Shown in pieces: positions 20,688-26,254 of a DNA stretch of 32,248 nt (position 1 is its first letter; each line of letters opens with the position of its first letter). Both the position numbers and the translations under genes were made by a program. The DNA lies in IMG/VR virus record IMGVR_UViG_3300028773_000015, positions 1-32,248 of that record; one strand, written 5' to 3'. The DNA is from a virus. The notes under the pieces were generated by a model. The model saw only the letters and a list, made by a program, of their open reading frames with translations. It was not told the origin of the DNA and did no database searches.

Positions 20688-21455
20688 TTACAGAGCCTCT
20701 TCAAGCTCCTTACGAGTCTTCGCAATTACGTCTTCAATTTCTGCGAAGGTGGAAGGTACCGGTACACCAAGGGCATTTGCAGCTTCGAGGAACTTTCCGC
20801 CCTCAGAGCCATCACCAGCGGTAGCGGTCATAACCTGGGTCAATTCATTGCGGAATCTGACCATCTCTGCGTCCAAGGACTCCCGCGTCAATTCGTTGCC
20901 GGAGCGAACTGAGAACAGGAGGCGGATAATCGAACGCTTCAATGAGCCGACAAGCTCCGCCTCGTCAGATTGACCCGGCTCAGCGTCAGGTACCGTTGAT
21001 CCTCCAAGCTTCGACAATAGATCAGCGATGCCAGCCGGTGCAGCAGGGGCTTCCGGAGTTCTGCCTTCGCCGCTGATGTCAGCCGCGTCCGACTCCTGAC
21101 TCTCGGGTTCAGGGACCGGAAGGGTGGCGAGACCGCGCTCTGCGATGACGTTGATGAGTTCTTCCATCTCTTCGCGCGTAGGAATTTCCAGACCCTCGAA
21201 GTGAGTGCAGCCGTCGACGACCTTGCAGTCATCGGCGATGAATATATCGAGCGAGTGCAAGATGACCGCCGTGGCGCGTTCGGAGAGTTTGCGGGTTTCT
21301 GCGAGACGGTATGCGGCCTCAAGGATAATGTTACCGGAGTTCTGCTTGCCGAGGTGGTCGCGGACGATGTGGCCGATTTGGTGGAGACCGTCTGCGAGTT
21401 CGCCTGTAGGGAGTGCAGCGATGACGGATTGTGGGATGATGGTAGACTTTGACAT
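20688..21455 (-). CDS. Hypothetical protein, 255 residues
   Basis: A soluble protein with two helical halves. The N-terminal half (ADGLHQIGHIVRDHL, SERATAVILHSLDI) and the C-terminal half (LVGSLKRSIIRLLFSVRSG, AEIEDVIAKTRKELEEAL) are separated by an acidic Pro/Ala/Ser linker (about 113-150). No motif or family is recognised. It is monocistronic, with promoter 21522-21550, a roughly 60-base leader carrying an SD-in-loop hairpin, and a strong terminator behind it. That isolation implies separate control and perhaps high expression. Confidence 0.75.
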   Translation of the reverse strand: MSKSTIIPQSVIAALPTGELADGLHQIGHIVRDHLGKQNSGNIILEAAYRLAETRKLSERATAVILHSLDIFIADDCKVVDGCTHFEGLEIPTREEMEELINVIAERGLATLPVPEPESQESDAADISGEGRTPEAPAAPAGIADLLSKLGGSTVPDAEPGQSDEAELVGSLKRSIIRLLFSVRSGNELTRESLDAEMVRFRNELTQVMTATAGDGSEGGKFLEAANALGVPVPSTFAEIEDVIAKTRKELEEAL

Positions 21456-21463
21456 ATTGTTTT

Positions 21464-21476
21464 GCCCTCCTGGGGC
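21464..21476 (-). promoter_or_regulatory. SD-in-loop leader hairpin (copy 1)
   Basis: GCCC-CAGGA-GGGC just before ATG 21455: four pairs with AGGA of the ribosome site in the loop. The same design stands before the genes at 22344 and 23142. Confidence 0.5.
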
Positions 21477-21521
21477 GGTAGTGAATAGCTTGAATAGGTT
21501 GTATGATTACGAACTGGTTGT

Positions 21522-21550
21522 AGACTATCGTAGTGTGAATACGATGTCAA
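21522..21550 (-). promoter_or_regulatory. Promoter of the gene at 20688
   Basis: Minus-strand TTGACA, 17 bases, TAGTCT. The start would leave a leader of about 60 bases. Confidence 0.7.
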
Positions 21551-21563
21551 GAACTAAATGCTA

Positions 21564-21848
21564 CTAAATGCTACTTTCTGAAATAATCTGTGCTTCGGTT
21601 TTGCGGCGTCCATCTGGTAGATGACCTACGTGCCAGCCGAAGCAGGTATTGCACTTGTAACTATTGAGCGTGCGGTGCGGCTTTTTGTCCGTACCGTTAC
21701 GCTTGATACTTTCGATTGCGGCCTCAGCACTGCCATGACCGAATCGCTTTTCATACCTCTTCTTCTTCTCGCATCCACGGAACTGCTGATAGATCGCAGG
21801 CTGGATGGGAGTCGGAGCGAGGTTGTGGACCATCCGTTTGATAGCCAT
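21564..21848 (-). CDS. Small phage protein with CxxC-WHxGH motif
   Basis: A 94-residue basic protein. KCNTCFGWHVGHLPDGRR supplies a CxxC pair and two histidines, a compact zinc-finger-like end common in phage small proteins where arginine-rich sequence follows a WHxGH segment. Upstream, FRGCEKKKRYEKRFGHG is strongly basic, so nucleic-acid binding is likely. AGGAG precedes ATG 21848 by seven bases. No precise family name can be given. Confidence 0.7.
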   Translation of the reverse strand: MAIKRMVHNLAPTPIQPAIYQQFRGCEKKKRYEKRFGHGSAEAAIESIKRNGTDKKPHRTLNSYKCNTCFGWHVGHLPDGRRKTEAQIISESSI

Positions 21849-21867
21849 ACACTTGCTCCTTCCCGAG

Positions 21868-22344
21868 TTAAAGTGCGTTTACATCTCCGTCCACTTCGAG
21901 AAACTTCGTCCACATCTTTGCGAAAACTTTGACGCGTCCTTTCTGTGTCTTGGCTTTGTTGTACATGTTCCGATACTTTGGTAACCATCCTATACCGACG
22001 CTACCGAACAGTGGCTTGTAGCTAGCAAACGTCGAGTCATCTGCGTTCGGAAGGCCGAGTATAGTAGCAGCCTCATATGCCCAGGTTACCCTGGGCGCAT
22101 CACATATGTCTACTATGTCGATTTGTCGCTTACGGTCGTAGCCTTGTTTCACAAGGTCTGCAAACTTTCGCTTGCTTTGGAGATAGACGATGTGACCAGC
22201 GGCGCAGTAAGGCGTTTCACATACTGGGCTAATGTTGTCTGGGAAAGCGTTCTGATCGAGGAGTTTTGGCTCGTTGGTTACTCGCTCGATCATCGCTTCT
22301 ATGATCCTGCGTGCCGGTGCTTTGAGAGTCTTCTTGGTTGCCAT
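21868..22344 (-). CDS. Hypothetical phage protein with CxTxxCxAGH motif
   Basis: A 158-residue protein with VCETPYCAAGHIVYL near residue 43-55, a motif I have seen in small phage proteins of unknown role that could form a metal site or disulfide. The rest is helical and basic, including RKVFAKMW near the end. The leader carries the SD-in-loop hairpin (22352-22365), preceded by a 19-base repeat and the tRNA, so transcription probably runs through the tRNA into this gene. Function unknown. Confidence 0.72.
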   Translation of the reverse strand: MATKKTLKAPARRIIEAMIERVTNEPKLLDQNAFPDNISPVCETPYCAAGHIVYLQSKRKFADLVKQGYDRKRQIDIVDICDAPRVTWAYEAATILGLPNADDSTFASYKPLFGSVGIGWLPKYRNMYNKAKTQKGRVKVFAKMWTKFLEVDGDVNAL

Positions 22345-22351
22345 TGAATTT

Positions 22352-22365
22352 GCCCTCCTTTGGGC
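22352..22365 (-). promoter_or_regulatory. SD-in-loop leader hairpin (copy 2)
   Basis: GCCC-AAAGGA-GGGC directly before the gene at 22344; the loop presents the AAGGA ribosome site. Confidence 0.5.
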
Positions 22366-22398
22366 ATCGCTGCGGGTTGTGATGCGTTGATGTTGTGA

Positions 22399-22469
22399 TA
22401 AGCCGATGGGACTCTAACCCACAACCTCCCGTTTATCTGTCGGGTGCTCTGCCATTGAGCTACGGCCTA
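22399..22469 (-). tRNA. Aberrant tRNA, anticodon reads GAT (Ile)
   Basis: A 71-base cloverleaf on the minus strand. It has a seven-pair acceptor stem (TAGGCCG/CGGCTTA with one G-T), TA at positions 8-9, D-stem GCTC/GAGC with GG in its loop, anticodon stem CCCGA/ACGGG with an A-A mismatch, and T-stem GTGGG/CCCAT. The anticodon loop is CAGATAA, so the reading would be GAT, but the near-universal U33 is A. The T-loop TTAGAGT has A instead of C56. No CCA is encoded. It may be a decayed gene or a deliberately non-canonical tRNA. Confidence 0.7.
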
Positions 22470-22491
22470 CCATGTCGATGTCCGCCAGATA

Positions 22492-23142
22492 TTAGGCAGT
22501 GATAAACCTCCGCCGCAGCATGCCTGCTGCGCCCAGCGCACCGGAGCCGAGGAGTAAGATGCTGCCGGGCTCAGGTGTTGGAGCCATAGGAACCGCCGCT
22601 TCGGTAAGGAAGTCCTGAGCTGTTCCGCCGCTGCTCTGAGAGCCTGATACCGCCGTTTCCAAAGTGAACTGGTTGAAGAAAGCATTTCCCCCGATGTCGT
22701 CAAGACCAGCCAACTCGTAGTAGTGTAGCTGGTCGACTTCCGCCTGTGTCAGGCCTACCGCCGCCGTCGCGTCGTAGTCTAGGAGAGACCAAATTTCGAG
22801 CTGCGCATCCACCTGACTGATCGCGCCAAGTTGAGCTGCCGCGATGACTTCTGCCGCTGCCTTTAGATCGCCGGAACTGTCGACGGAAAGAGTAGAGCGG
22901 GTTGCGCTCCAGGTCTCGCCGACCGTGATCTCGTTGTCGATGTCGATACAGTACATGCTGACTGGAGTACCGTTTACGCCGATGCTATACGGACCCACAT
23001 AATCCGCGCCGTTGGGGGTTGTCGCGCCGTTACCTACTCCCACAAGGGAGAGCTGATCGGCGTGTGCGACTGCCGGAAACATAAGGCTGGCAGCGGTGAC
23101 TAGGATATAAAGTCCTGATGCGATGCGTCGGGTACTAATCAT
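22492..23142 (-). CDS. Exported PEP-CTERM protein
   Basis: A 216-residue secreted protein. The N-terminus MISTRRIASGLYILVTAASL continues through a hydrophobic core to AVAHA, a clear signal peptide. The C-terminus has the sorting signal PTPEPGSILLLGSGALGAAG followed by a basic MLRRRF tail, the substrate of exosortase/archaeosortase systems. Between them YVGPYSIGVNGTPVSMYCID and EITVGETWSAT recall PEP-CTERM proteins I associate with Acidobacteriota. ATG 23142 is chosen for its AAGGAGG and signal peptide; the frame stays open upstream through the hexanucleotide repeat. It would be placed in the host envelope. Confidence 0.9.
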   Translation of the reverse strand: MISTRRIASGLYILVTAASLMFPAVAHADQLSLVGVGNGATTPNGADYVGPYSIGVNGTPVSMYCIDIDNEITVGETWSATRSTLSVDSSGDLKAAAEVIAAAQLGAISQVDAQLEIWSLLDYDATAAVGLTQAEVDQLHYYELAGLDDIGGNAFFNQFTLETAVSGSQSSGGTAQDFLTEAAVPMAPTPEPGSILLLGSGALGAAGMLRRRFITA

Positions 23143-23145
23143 AAT

Positions 23146-23158
23146 GCCCTCCTTGGGC
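23146..23158 (-). promoter_or_regulatory. SD-in-loop leader hairpin (copy 3)
   Basis: GCCC-AAGGA-GGGC before the PEP-CTERM gene. It begins four bases from the ATG, so the loop AAGGA is the ribosome site. Confidence 0.5.
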
Positions 23159-23171
23159 GTTGTAAGAGCTA

Positions 23172-23188
23172 CGTTGAGGTTATGCTGG
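23172..23188 (+). repeat. 17-base leader repeat, copy upstream of the PEP-CTERM gene
   Basis: CGTTGAGGTTATGCTGG on the + strand, identical to 23719-23735 and related to 22385-22399. Each copy lies in the leader of a minus-strand gene (23142, 23690, 22344). Confidence 0.7.
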
Positions 23189-23228
23189 AGGGTACCTTTT
23201 GCAGTACCCTCCCACGTATTTATACGGT

Positions 23229-23390
23229 AGACCCAGACCAAGACCCAGACCGAGACCAAGACCCAGACCGAGACCAAGACCCAGACCGAGACCCAGACCA
23301 AGACCCAGACCGAGACCAAGACCCAGACCGAGACCCAGACCAAGACCAAGACCCAGACCAAGACCCAGACCGAGACCGAGACCGAGACCG
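23229..23390 (+). repeat. 27-copy hexanucleotide repeat AGACCN
   Basis: Exactly 27 units of AGACC plus one variable base fill the gap between the PEP-CTERM gene and the gene at 23424. The last base is C, A or G, never T, in a near-periodic order. All frames stay open: on the minus strand the PEP-CTERM frame continues through it as Val/Trp/Leu-rich sequence. Unit gain or loss would preserve frame. It is not a CRISPR array because there are no spacers. Confidence 0.97.
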
Positions 23391-23423
23391 CCATCTCATC
23401 TTATTGGAACGTGGCATTTTAGC

Positions 23424-23690
23424 CTACTTTCCGAGACCGAAAGACTCGATTGCAGAGGTCTGTACATACCAGACACTTCCCGGTAGTTTCTGGGCATCTG
23501 TGTATCCGGCCTTGTCAAAAGAACCTGTCTCGTATACGAGACGCGCACCCTCAAGTTTCACGAAGGTAGAGTTTACACCCACCAGTTTTCCAGCATAGAT
23601 GTAATTGAGTCCGAAGAGGAGAACGTCCTGTCCAAGTAATGACTCAAGGCCTTCCCCTTCTACTTCTGTAACTGTCACAATTTGCTTCAT
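23424..23690 (-). CDS. Small beta-barrel-like protein
   Basis: An 88-residue protein starting MKQIVTVTEVEGEGLESLLG, with AAAGAGGA upstream. Short alternating strands (DVLLFGLNYIYAGKLVGV, FVKLEGARLVYETG, SVWYVQTSAIESFG) suggest an SH3- or Sm-like barrel. No catalytic or metal motif is seen, and I cannot name the family. It is preceded by the 17-base leader repeat and a hairpin region, and followed by the hexanucleotide array. Confidence 0.7.
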   Translation of the reverse strand: MKQIVTVTEVEGEGLESLLGQDVLLFGLNYIYAGKLVGVNSTFVKLEGARLVYETGSFDKAGYTDAQKLPGSVWYVQTSAIESFGLGK

Positions 23691-23718
23691 GAAAAATCCT
23701 CTTTTCCTGTTCTTGATG

Positions 23719-23735
23719 CGTTGAGGTTATGCTGG
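23719..23735 (+). repeat. 17-base leader repeat, copy upstream of the gene at 23424
   Basis: CGTTGAGGTTATGCTGG, identical to 23172-23188. The flanking GATG is shared with 22381-22399 (about 16 of 19 positions match there). Confidence 0.7.
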
Positions 23736-23737
23736 GT

Positions 23738-23779
23738 GGAGTGCGCTGCTACTGTCGTTGGCGACTAACCCGCTACTCC
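23738..23779 (-). other. Intergenic hairpin region
   Basis: GGAGT...ACTCC with inner GCG/CGC and GTCG-CCAA-CGAC makes a bulged hairpin; a CCCC/GGGG hairpin (23782-23796) precedes it. There is no T tract, so terminator function is doubtful. It may be an RNA processing or leader element between the genes at 23808 and 23424. Confidence 0.4.
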
Positions 23780-23807
23780 ATCCCCGCTCCATGGGGTGTC
23801 TAATGGT

Positions 23808-24890
23808 TTACCCCTCTATCGCGATGTCTGAGGACGCCAGCTCGTCGTCATCGTCGCGAAACTTGCGGTTAGCCTTGATCTCAATCATATCACCAAGGTT
23901 AGCGGAAACTTTTTCTATGCCCTCCAACACCTTGCTGCGGAGCTCATCGGATGATTTGATGGTCGGTGCGGATACGCCACTCAGGAGTTCGCGTACCTGC
24001 GCCACCACTGCTTCGAGCTCGGTGTCGTTAGTGACGTTACGGAGGGGGAAATCGTCAAGGAACTTTTGGACGTTGACGATAGCGGACTCTTTGAGGATTT
24101 TCTTACTGCCATCGTCGCCGGGCGTGAGCTTGTCTTGCAGGTTGGTCACCACCTTGTAGAGCGCGGTGCGCATGAGGTTGGTGATCTCTTCTTGGGCGGA
24201 TGAGTAAGACGCCTCGAACTTAGCCTTCTCCTTGTTGAACAGGTCAGTGGAGATGTGCTTCAATGCATCCGGCGTGCCAAGGTTGACGAGTCCCCATGAG
24301 AAGTAAAACTTGCCCTTGAGGATGTCGACGTGCGGGTAGTCGCTGGGGTTGTATTGACTACCGAGGTGCTTCTGTGCCTCCGCCTGTAGAGCAGGGTACG
24401 CTGCGATGAATGCATCGACAAGTACCTTACGCTCGCCTTCGTAGGCCTCAAGCTTCTGTACCGCCTTATCAATCAAGCCGATAGGCAGGAGACGGAGACC
24501 GGAGTCGAAGGGCAAGCAGGTATTGTCGATCCATTTGCGAATCTTCTGATCGGCCTTAGAGATGGCCGATAGTTCTTCGGAGTCAAGGAGTTGCTTCGAC
24601 ACCTTCATCAAGGACAAGTCGGCGTCCGTATTGAGTACGGCTGAGCCTGGGACGCCTTTGCTGTTGCCGACAAGGCCGAACTGGAAGCGAACGAGGATGG
24701 TCTTGGATACTATGCCGGAGATATCCTGCGCCGTCTTGCCTTCGACGGTGATCTCTTTGGGCAGGAGCTCTTCGCCAGTCGCGCTGTCAGAGAACTCAGG
24801 AGAAGGCATCACTAAGGCTGGTGGAACGGCAAAGGTACCGTCCTCTTGCTTGAACTCTTCCAGAGTGTCGAAGATTTGAGTGTTGCTCAT
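23808..24890 (-). CDS. DUF3150-like protein co-regulated with the AAA+ ATPase
   Basis: A 360-residue soluble, mostly helical protein. The pattern of the first 200 residues (SKTILVRFQFGLVG, ADLSLMKVSKQLLDSEEL, then FDSGLRLLPIGLIDKAVQKL) resembles DUF3150 phage proteins that accompany MoxR/CobS-like ATPases; this is from memory and tentative. The C-terminal half is coiled coil and ends NRKFRDDDDELASSDIAIEG, containing the FRDDE-type motif. CAAGGAGCAAC precedes the ATG. Its promoter shares a composite element with that of the AAA+ gene, the best evidence that the two work together. Confidence 0.7.
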   Translation of the reverse strand: MSNTQIFDTLEEFKQEDGTFAVPPALVMPSPEFSDSATGEELLPKEITVEGKTAQDISGIVSKTILVRFQFGLVGNSKGVPGSAVLNTDADLSLMKVSKQLLDSEELSAISKADQKIRKWIDNTCLPFDSGLRLLPIGLIDKAVQKLEAYEGERKVLVDAFIAAYPALQAEAQKHLGSQYNPSDYPHVDILKGKFYFSWGLVNLGTPDALKHISTDLFNKEKAKFEASYSSAQEEITNLMRTALYKVVTNLQDKLTPGDDGSKKILKESAIVNVQKFLDDFPLRNVTNDTELEAVVAQVRELLSGVSAPTIKSSDELRSKVLEGIEKVSANLGDMIEIKANRKFRDDDDELASSDIAIEG

Positions 24891-24927
24891 AAAAGTTGCT
24901 CCTTGGTTCGATTTAGCTGCTGTGTGA

Positions 24928-24964
24928 CTGAGATAACTCTAACAGACAAACCTGTGGAAAACTA
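24928..24964 (-). promoter_or_regulatory. Composite promoter element A (DUF3150-like gene)
   Basis: On the minus strand TAGTTT (-35), the overlapping nonamer TTTTCCACA plus GG, extended -10 TGT-TAGAGT, then TTATCTCAG. The same parts at the same distances occur at 29117-29153. The nonamer resembles a DnaA box, or could be an operator overlapping the -35. Confidence 0.65.
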
Positions 24965-24967
24965 TCT

Positions 24968-25450
24968 TTATTTGGGAAAGTTTAGAAAGGCAAATTCCCC
25001 GAAGTGTTCGAAGGCTGCTATATCATACATCTTTGCTGCTGTAATCTCACACTTAGAGGAGCCGATGTACTTTTGCTTGCTGTGCAGGTGAATGACAACG
25101 CGCCAGCTTTTCTTTCTCCACGAAACTCCTTTGTACTTACTTGTAGTTGCAGCTCCTTTTCGCGTAGCATACGGTCGTTTATTCATTTGCTGCTGGTGCT
25201 TTGTGGCCGGTCTGAAGTTGTTCTTCTGGTTGTTGAGTCCGTTATTGTTGATATGATCCACGCCTACTGCACCGCTTACGAACTGATGCATTCGGATAGT
25301 TTGAGTCTTGCCATCTACTCTTCGTGTGCGCTCTGCATATCGCAACCCATTACCGTAGTCATGTACATGCCACGTCAAAGCGTTCACTTTGTCGTAGTCT
25401 TCGTCATCTACTAAGGCCTTGTGGCCCTGCGATAGTTCTATCTCTTTCAT
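24968..25450 (-). CDS. HNH-AP2 homing endonuclease
   Basis: A 160-residue site-specific nuclease. The front part (MKEIELSQGHKALVDDEDYD, LTWHVHDYG) and VDHINNNGLNNQKNNFRPAT form the HNH_3 catalytic core (DH...N...N). The rear SKYKGVSWRKKSWRVVIHL and KYIGSSKCEITAAKMYDIAA form an AP2 DNA-binding domain. This pairing is typical of phage homing endonucleases. ATG 25450 overlaps the upstream TGA (ATGA). It has inserted between a leaderless gene and the DUF3150-like gene's promoter, interrupting the co-regulated block. Confidence 0.92.
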   Translation of the reverse strand: MKEIELSQGHKALVDDEDYDKVNALTWHVHDYGNGLRYAERTRRVDGKTQTIRMHQFVSGAVGVDHINNNGLNNQKNNFRPATKHQQQMNKRPYATRKGAATTSKYKGVSWRKKSWRVVIHLHSKQKYIGSSKCEITAAKMYDIAAFEHFGEFAFLNFPK

Positions 25451-25773
25451 ATAAAATTGGCGTTCAACCATTCAACTTCAGCCTCTATGGCGTCCTGTCT
25501 GCTGTAGAACACTTCATCGAGCAAAGGCCCGTTAGAGGGAGATAAGTCCACACGCCAAGCACAAGGCCACTTGCGCGTGAACTCTCCCACTAAACCTTTT
25601 TCACCGAACATTGCGCGCAGTGCATGAAAGGCTATGCGCAGAATGTAGCTGTCTGGATCGACATGCGACGCTCTACGTACGACGGAGTTATCCTCTAGTA
25701 AACAAGCTGTTGTGTCATTTACTAGAAACCTCACGTCTCCATCTTCAGAAAGTGTGATGACGATGTTTTCCAT
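25447..25773 (-). CDS. Hypothetical protein from a leaderless transcript
   Basis: A 108-residue protein starting MENIVITLSEDGDVRFLVND. It has an N-terminal beta section, a helical middle (YILRIAFHALRAMFGEKG) and a C-terminal helix ending EVEWLNANFI. No family recognised. The promoter's TATAAT ends six bases before the ATG and no SD exists, so the mRNA should start at or beside the start codon. That promoter lies in one arm of a 19-base inverted repeat. It is coupled to the HNH-AP2 gene by ATGA. Confidence 0.7.
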   Translation of the reverse strand: MENIVITLSEDGDVRFLVNDTTACLLEDNSVVRRASHVDPDSYILRIAFHALRAMFGEKGLVGEFTRKWPCAWRVDLSPSNGPLLDEVFYSRQDAIEAEVEWLNANFI

Positions 25774-25779
25774 AACGTG

Positions 25780-25809
25780 ATTATATTCTCCCGTCTGCTC
25801 ATAAGTCAA
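25780..25809 (-). promoter_or_regulatory. Promoter giving a leaderless mRNA
   Basis: Minus-strand TTGACT, 18 bases, TATAAT (perfect -10), then CACGTT and the ATG. Transcription should start within a base or two of the A of ATG. Confidence 0.8.
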
Positions 25810-25935
25810 TCATGATCTGCGCCGACCCGGTGACCTTCTCCACGTATTCTGGGCTTATTGCAATAGGTTATCCAGACCCCGCTTCACTGACCGTCATTAT
25901 CCAGTGCATCGACTTAGACTTATGAGCAGACGGGA
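25789..25935. repeat. 19-base perfect inverted repeat flanking 109 bases
   Basis: TCCCGTCTGCTCATAAGTC at 25789-25807 is the exact reverse complement of 25917-25935, and similarity continues for about 15 more bases on the outer side. The left arm contains the spacer of the promoter at 25780; the right arm makes a partial promoter-like copy on the + strand. The interval holds no credible gene. Confidence 0.92.
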
Positions 25936-25947
25936 AAATATCTCCCG

Positions 25948-26136
25948 TTACTTCGCGACTACGTTGCACACCTTCTGCTTGTACTCTGGCTTCTTGATGC
26001 TGGTGGATACTTCGCCCAATTCCTCGAACATGTGGGTAATAGCTGCGCACCCAACACCCTCGAACCCGTTGAGGTCGACGCTGAAAGCTCCGTTATCTAA
26101 GTCCAGCTCTACCGTGATTGTCTTCGCCTTTGCCAT
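25948..26136 (-). CDS. DUF2997 protein
   Basis: A 62-residue protein matching the DUF2997 pattern: an N-terminal strand pair with DxG-type turn (TITVELDLDNGAFSVDLNGF), then EGVGCAAITHMFEELGEV with the conserved cysteine and helix, and KKPEY near the end. In cellular genomes such proteins stand beside DUF1257 (Ycf35-like) and a Ycf46-like AAA ATPase, as here. Biochemical role unknown. GGGAGATC precedes ATG 26136. The DUF1257 gene is the next gene upstream, separated by a tRNA-like sequence. Confidence 0.82.
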   Translation of the reverse strand: MAKAKTITVELDLDNGAFSVDLNGFEGVGCAAITHMFEELGEVSTSIKKPEYKQKVCNVVAK

Positions 26137-26180
26137 GATGCGTGATCTCCCGATCTGAATTTTTTGAATCTAAGCTTGAA

Positions 26181-26247
26181 GGTTTGGAACGGGACTCGAA
26201 CCCATGTTATCCCTGCCGGGACAGTCTTGCCATCAAACGACCCAAAC
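26181..26247 (-). tRNA. Shortened tRNA-like sequence
   Basis: On the minus strand the acceptor GTTTGGG/TCCAAAC, D-arm GTTT-GATGGCA-AGAC and T-arm ATGGG-TTCGAGT-CCCGT are all tRNA-like, and an extra G-C pair extends the acceptor. Only 17 bases lie between the D-arm and T-arm instead of about 22, and they fold as CCC-GGCA-GGG rather than a normal anticodon arm. No anticodon can be assigned. It is a tRNA with an internal deletion, or a tRNA mimic used for RNA processing between DUF2997 and DUF1257. Confidence 0.6.
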
Positions 26248-26254
26248 CGTATAT

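Noticed and set aside
23229-23390. CRISPR array
   Set aside because: The units are contiguous six-base repeats without spacers, so this is a tandem repeat and not a CRISPR array.
23143-23394. N-terminal extension of the PEP-CTERM protein through the repeat
   Set aside because: It would bury the signal peptide about 84 residues inside the protein and has no SD; the start at 23142 has AAGGAGG and a clean signal peptide.
23182-23598. Plus-strand reading frames through the hexamer array (Pro/Arg and Asp/Pro repeats)
   Set aside because: Any frame through an AGACCN array is open; these have no ribosome site and oppose the direction of all neighbours.
23738-23779. Small or degenerate tRNA
   Set aside because: GGAGT...ACTCC followed by ACC looks acceptor-like, but only 42 bases are enclosed and no D- or T-loop is present.
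26196-26214. Resemblance of the shortened tRNA-like region to an I-SceI site (AGGGATAACA)
   Set aside because: Only ten consecutive bases match and the rest is shifted; it is explained by the tRNA-like structure and no LAGLIDADG gene is nearby.
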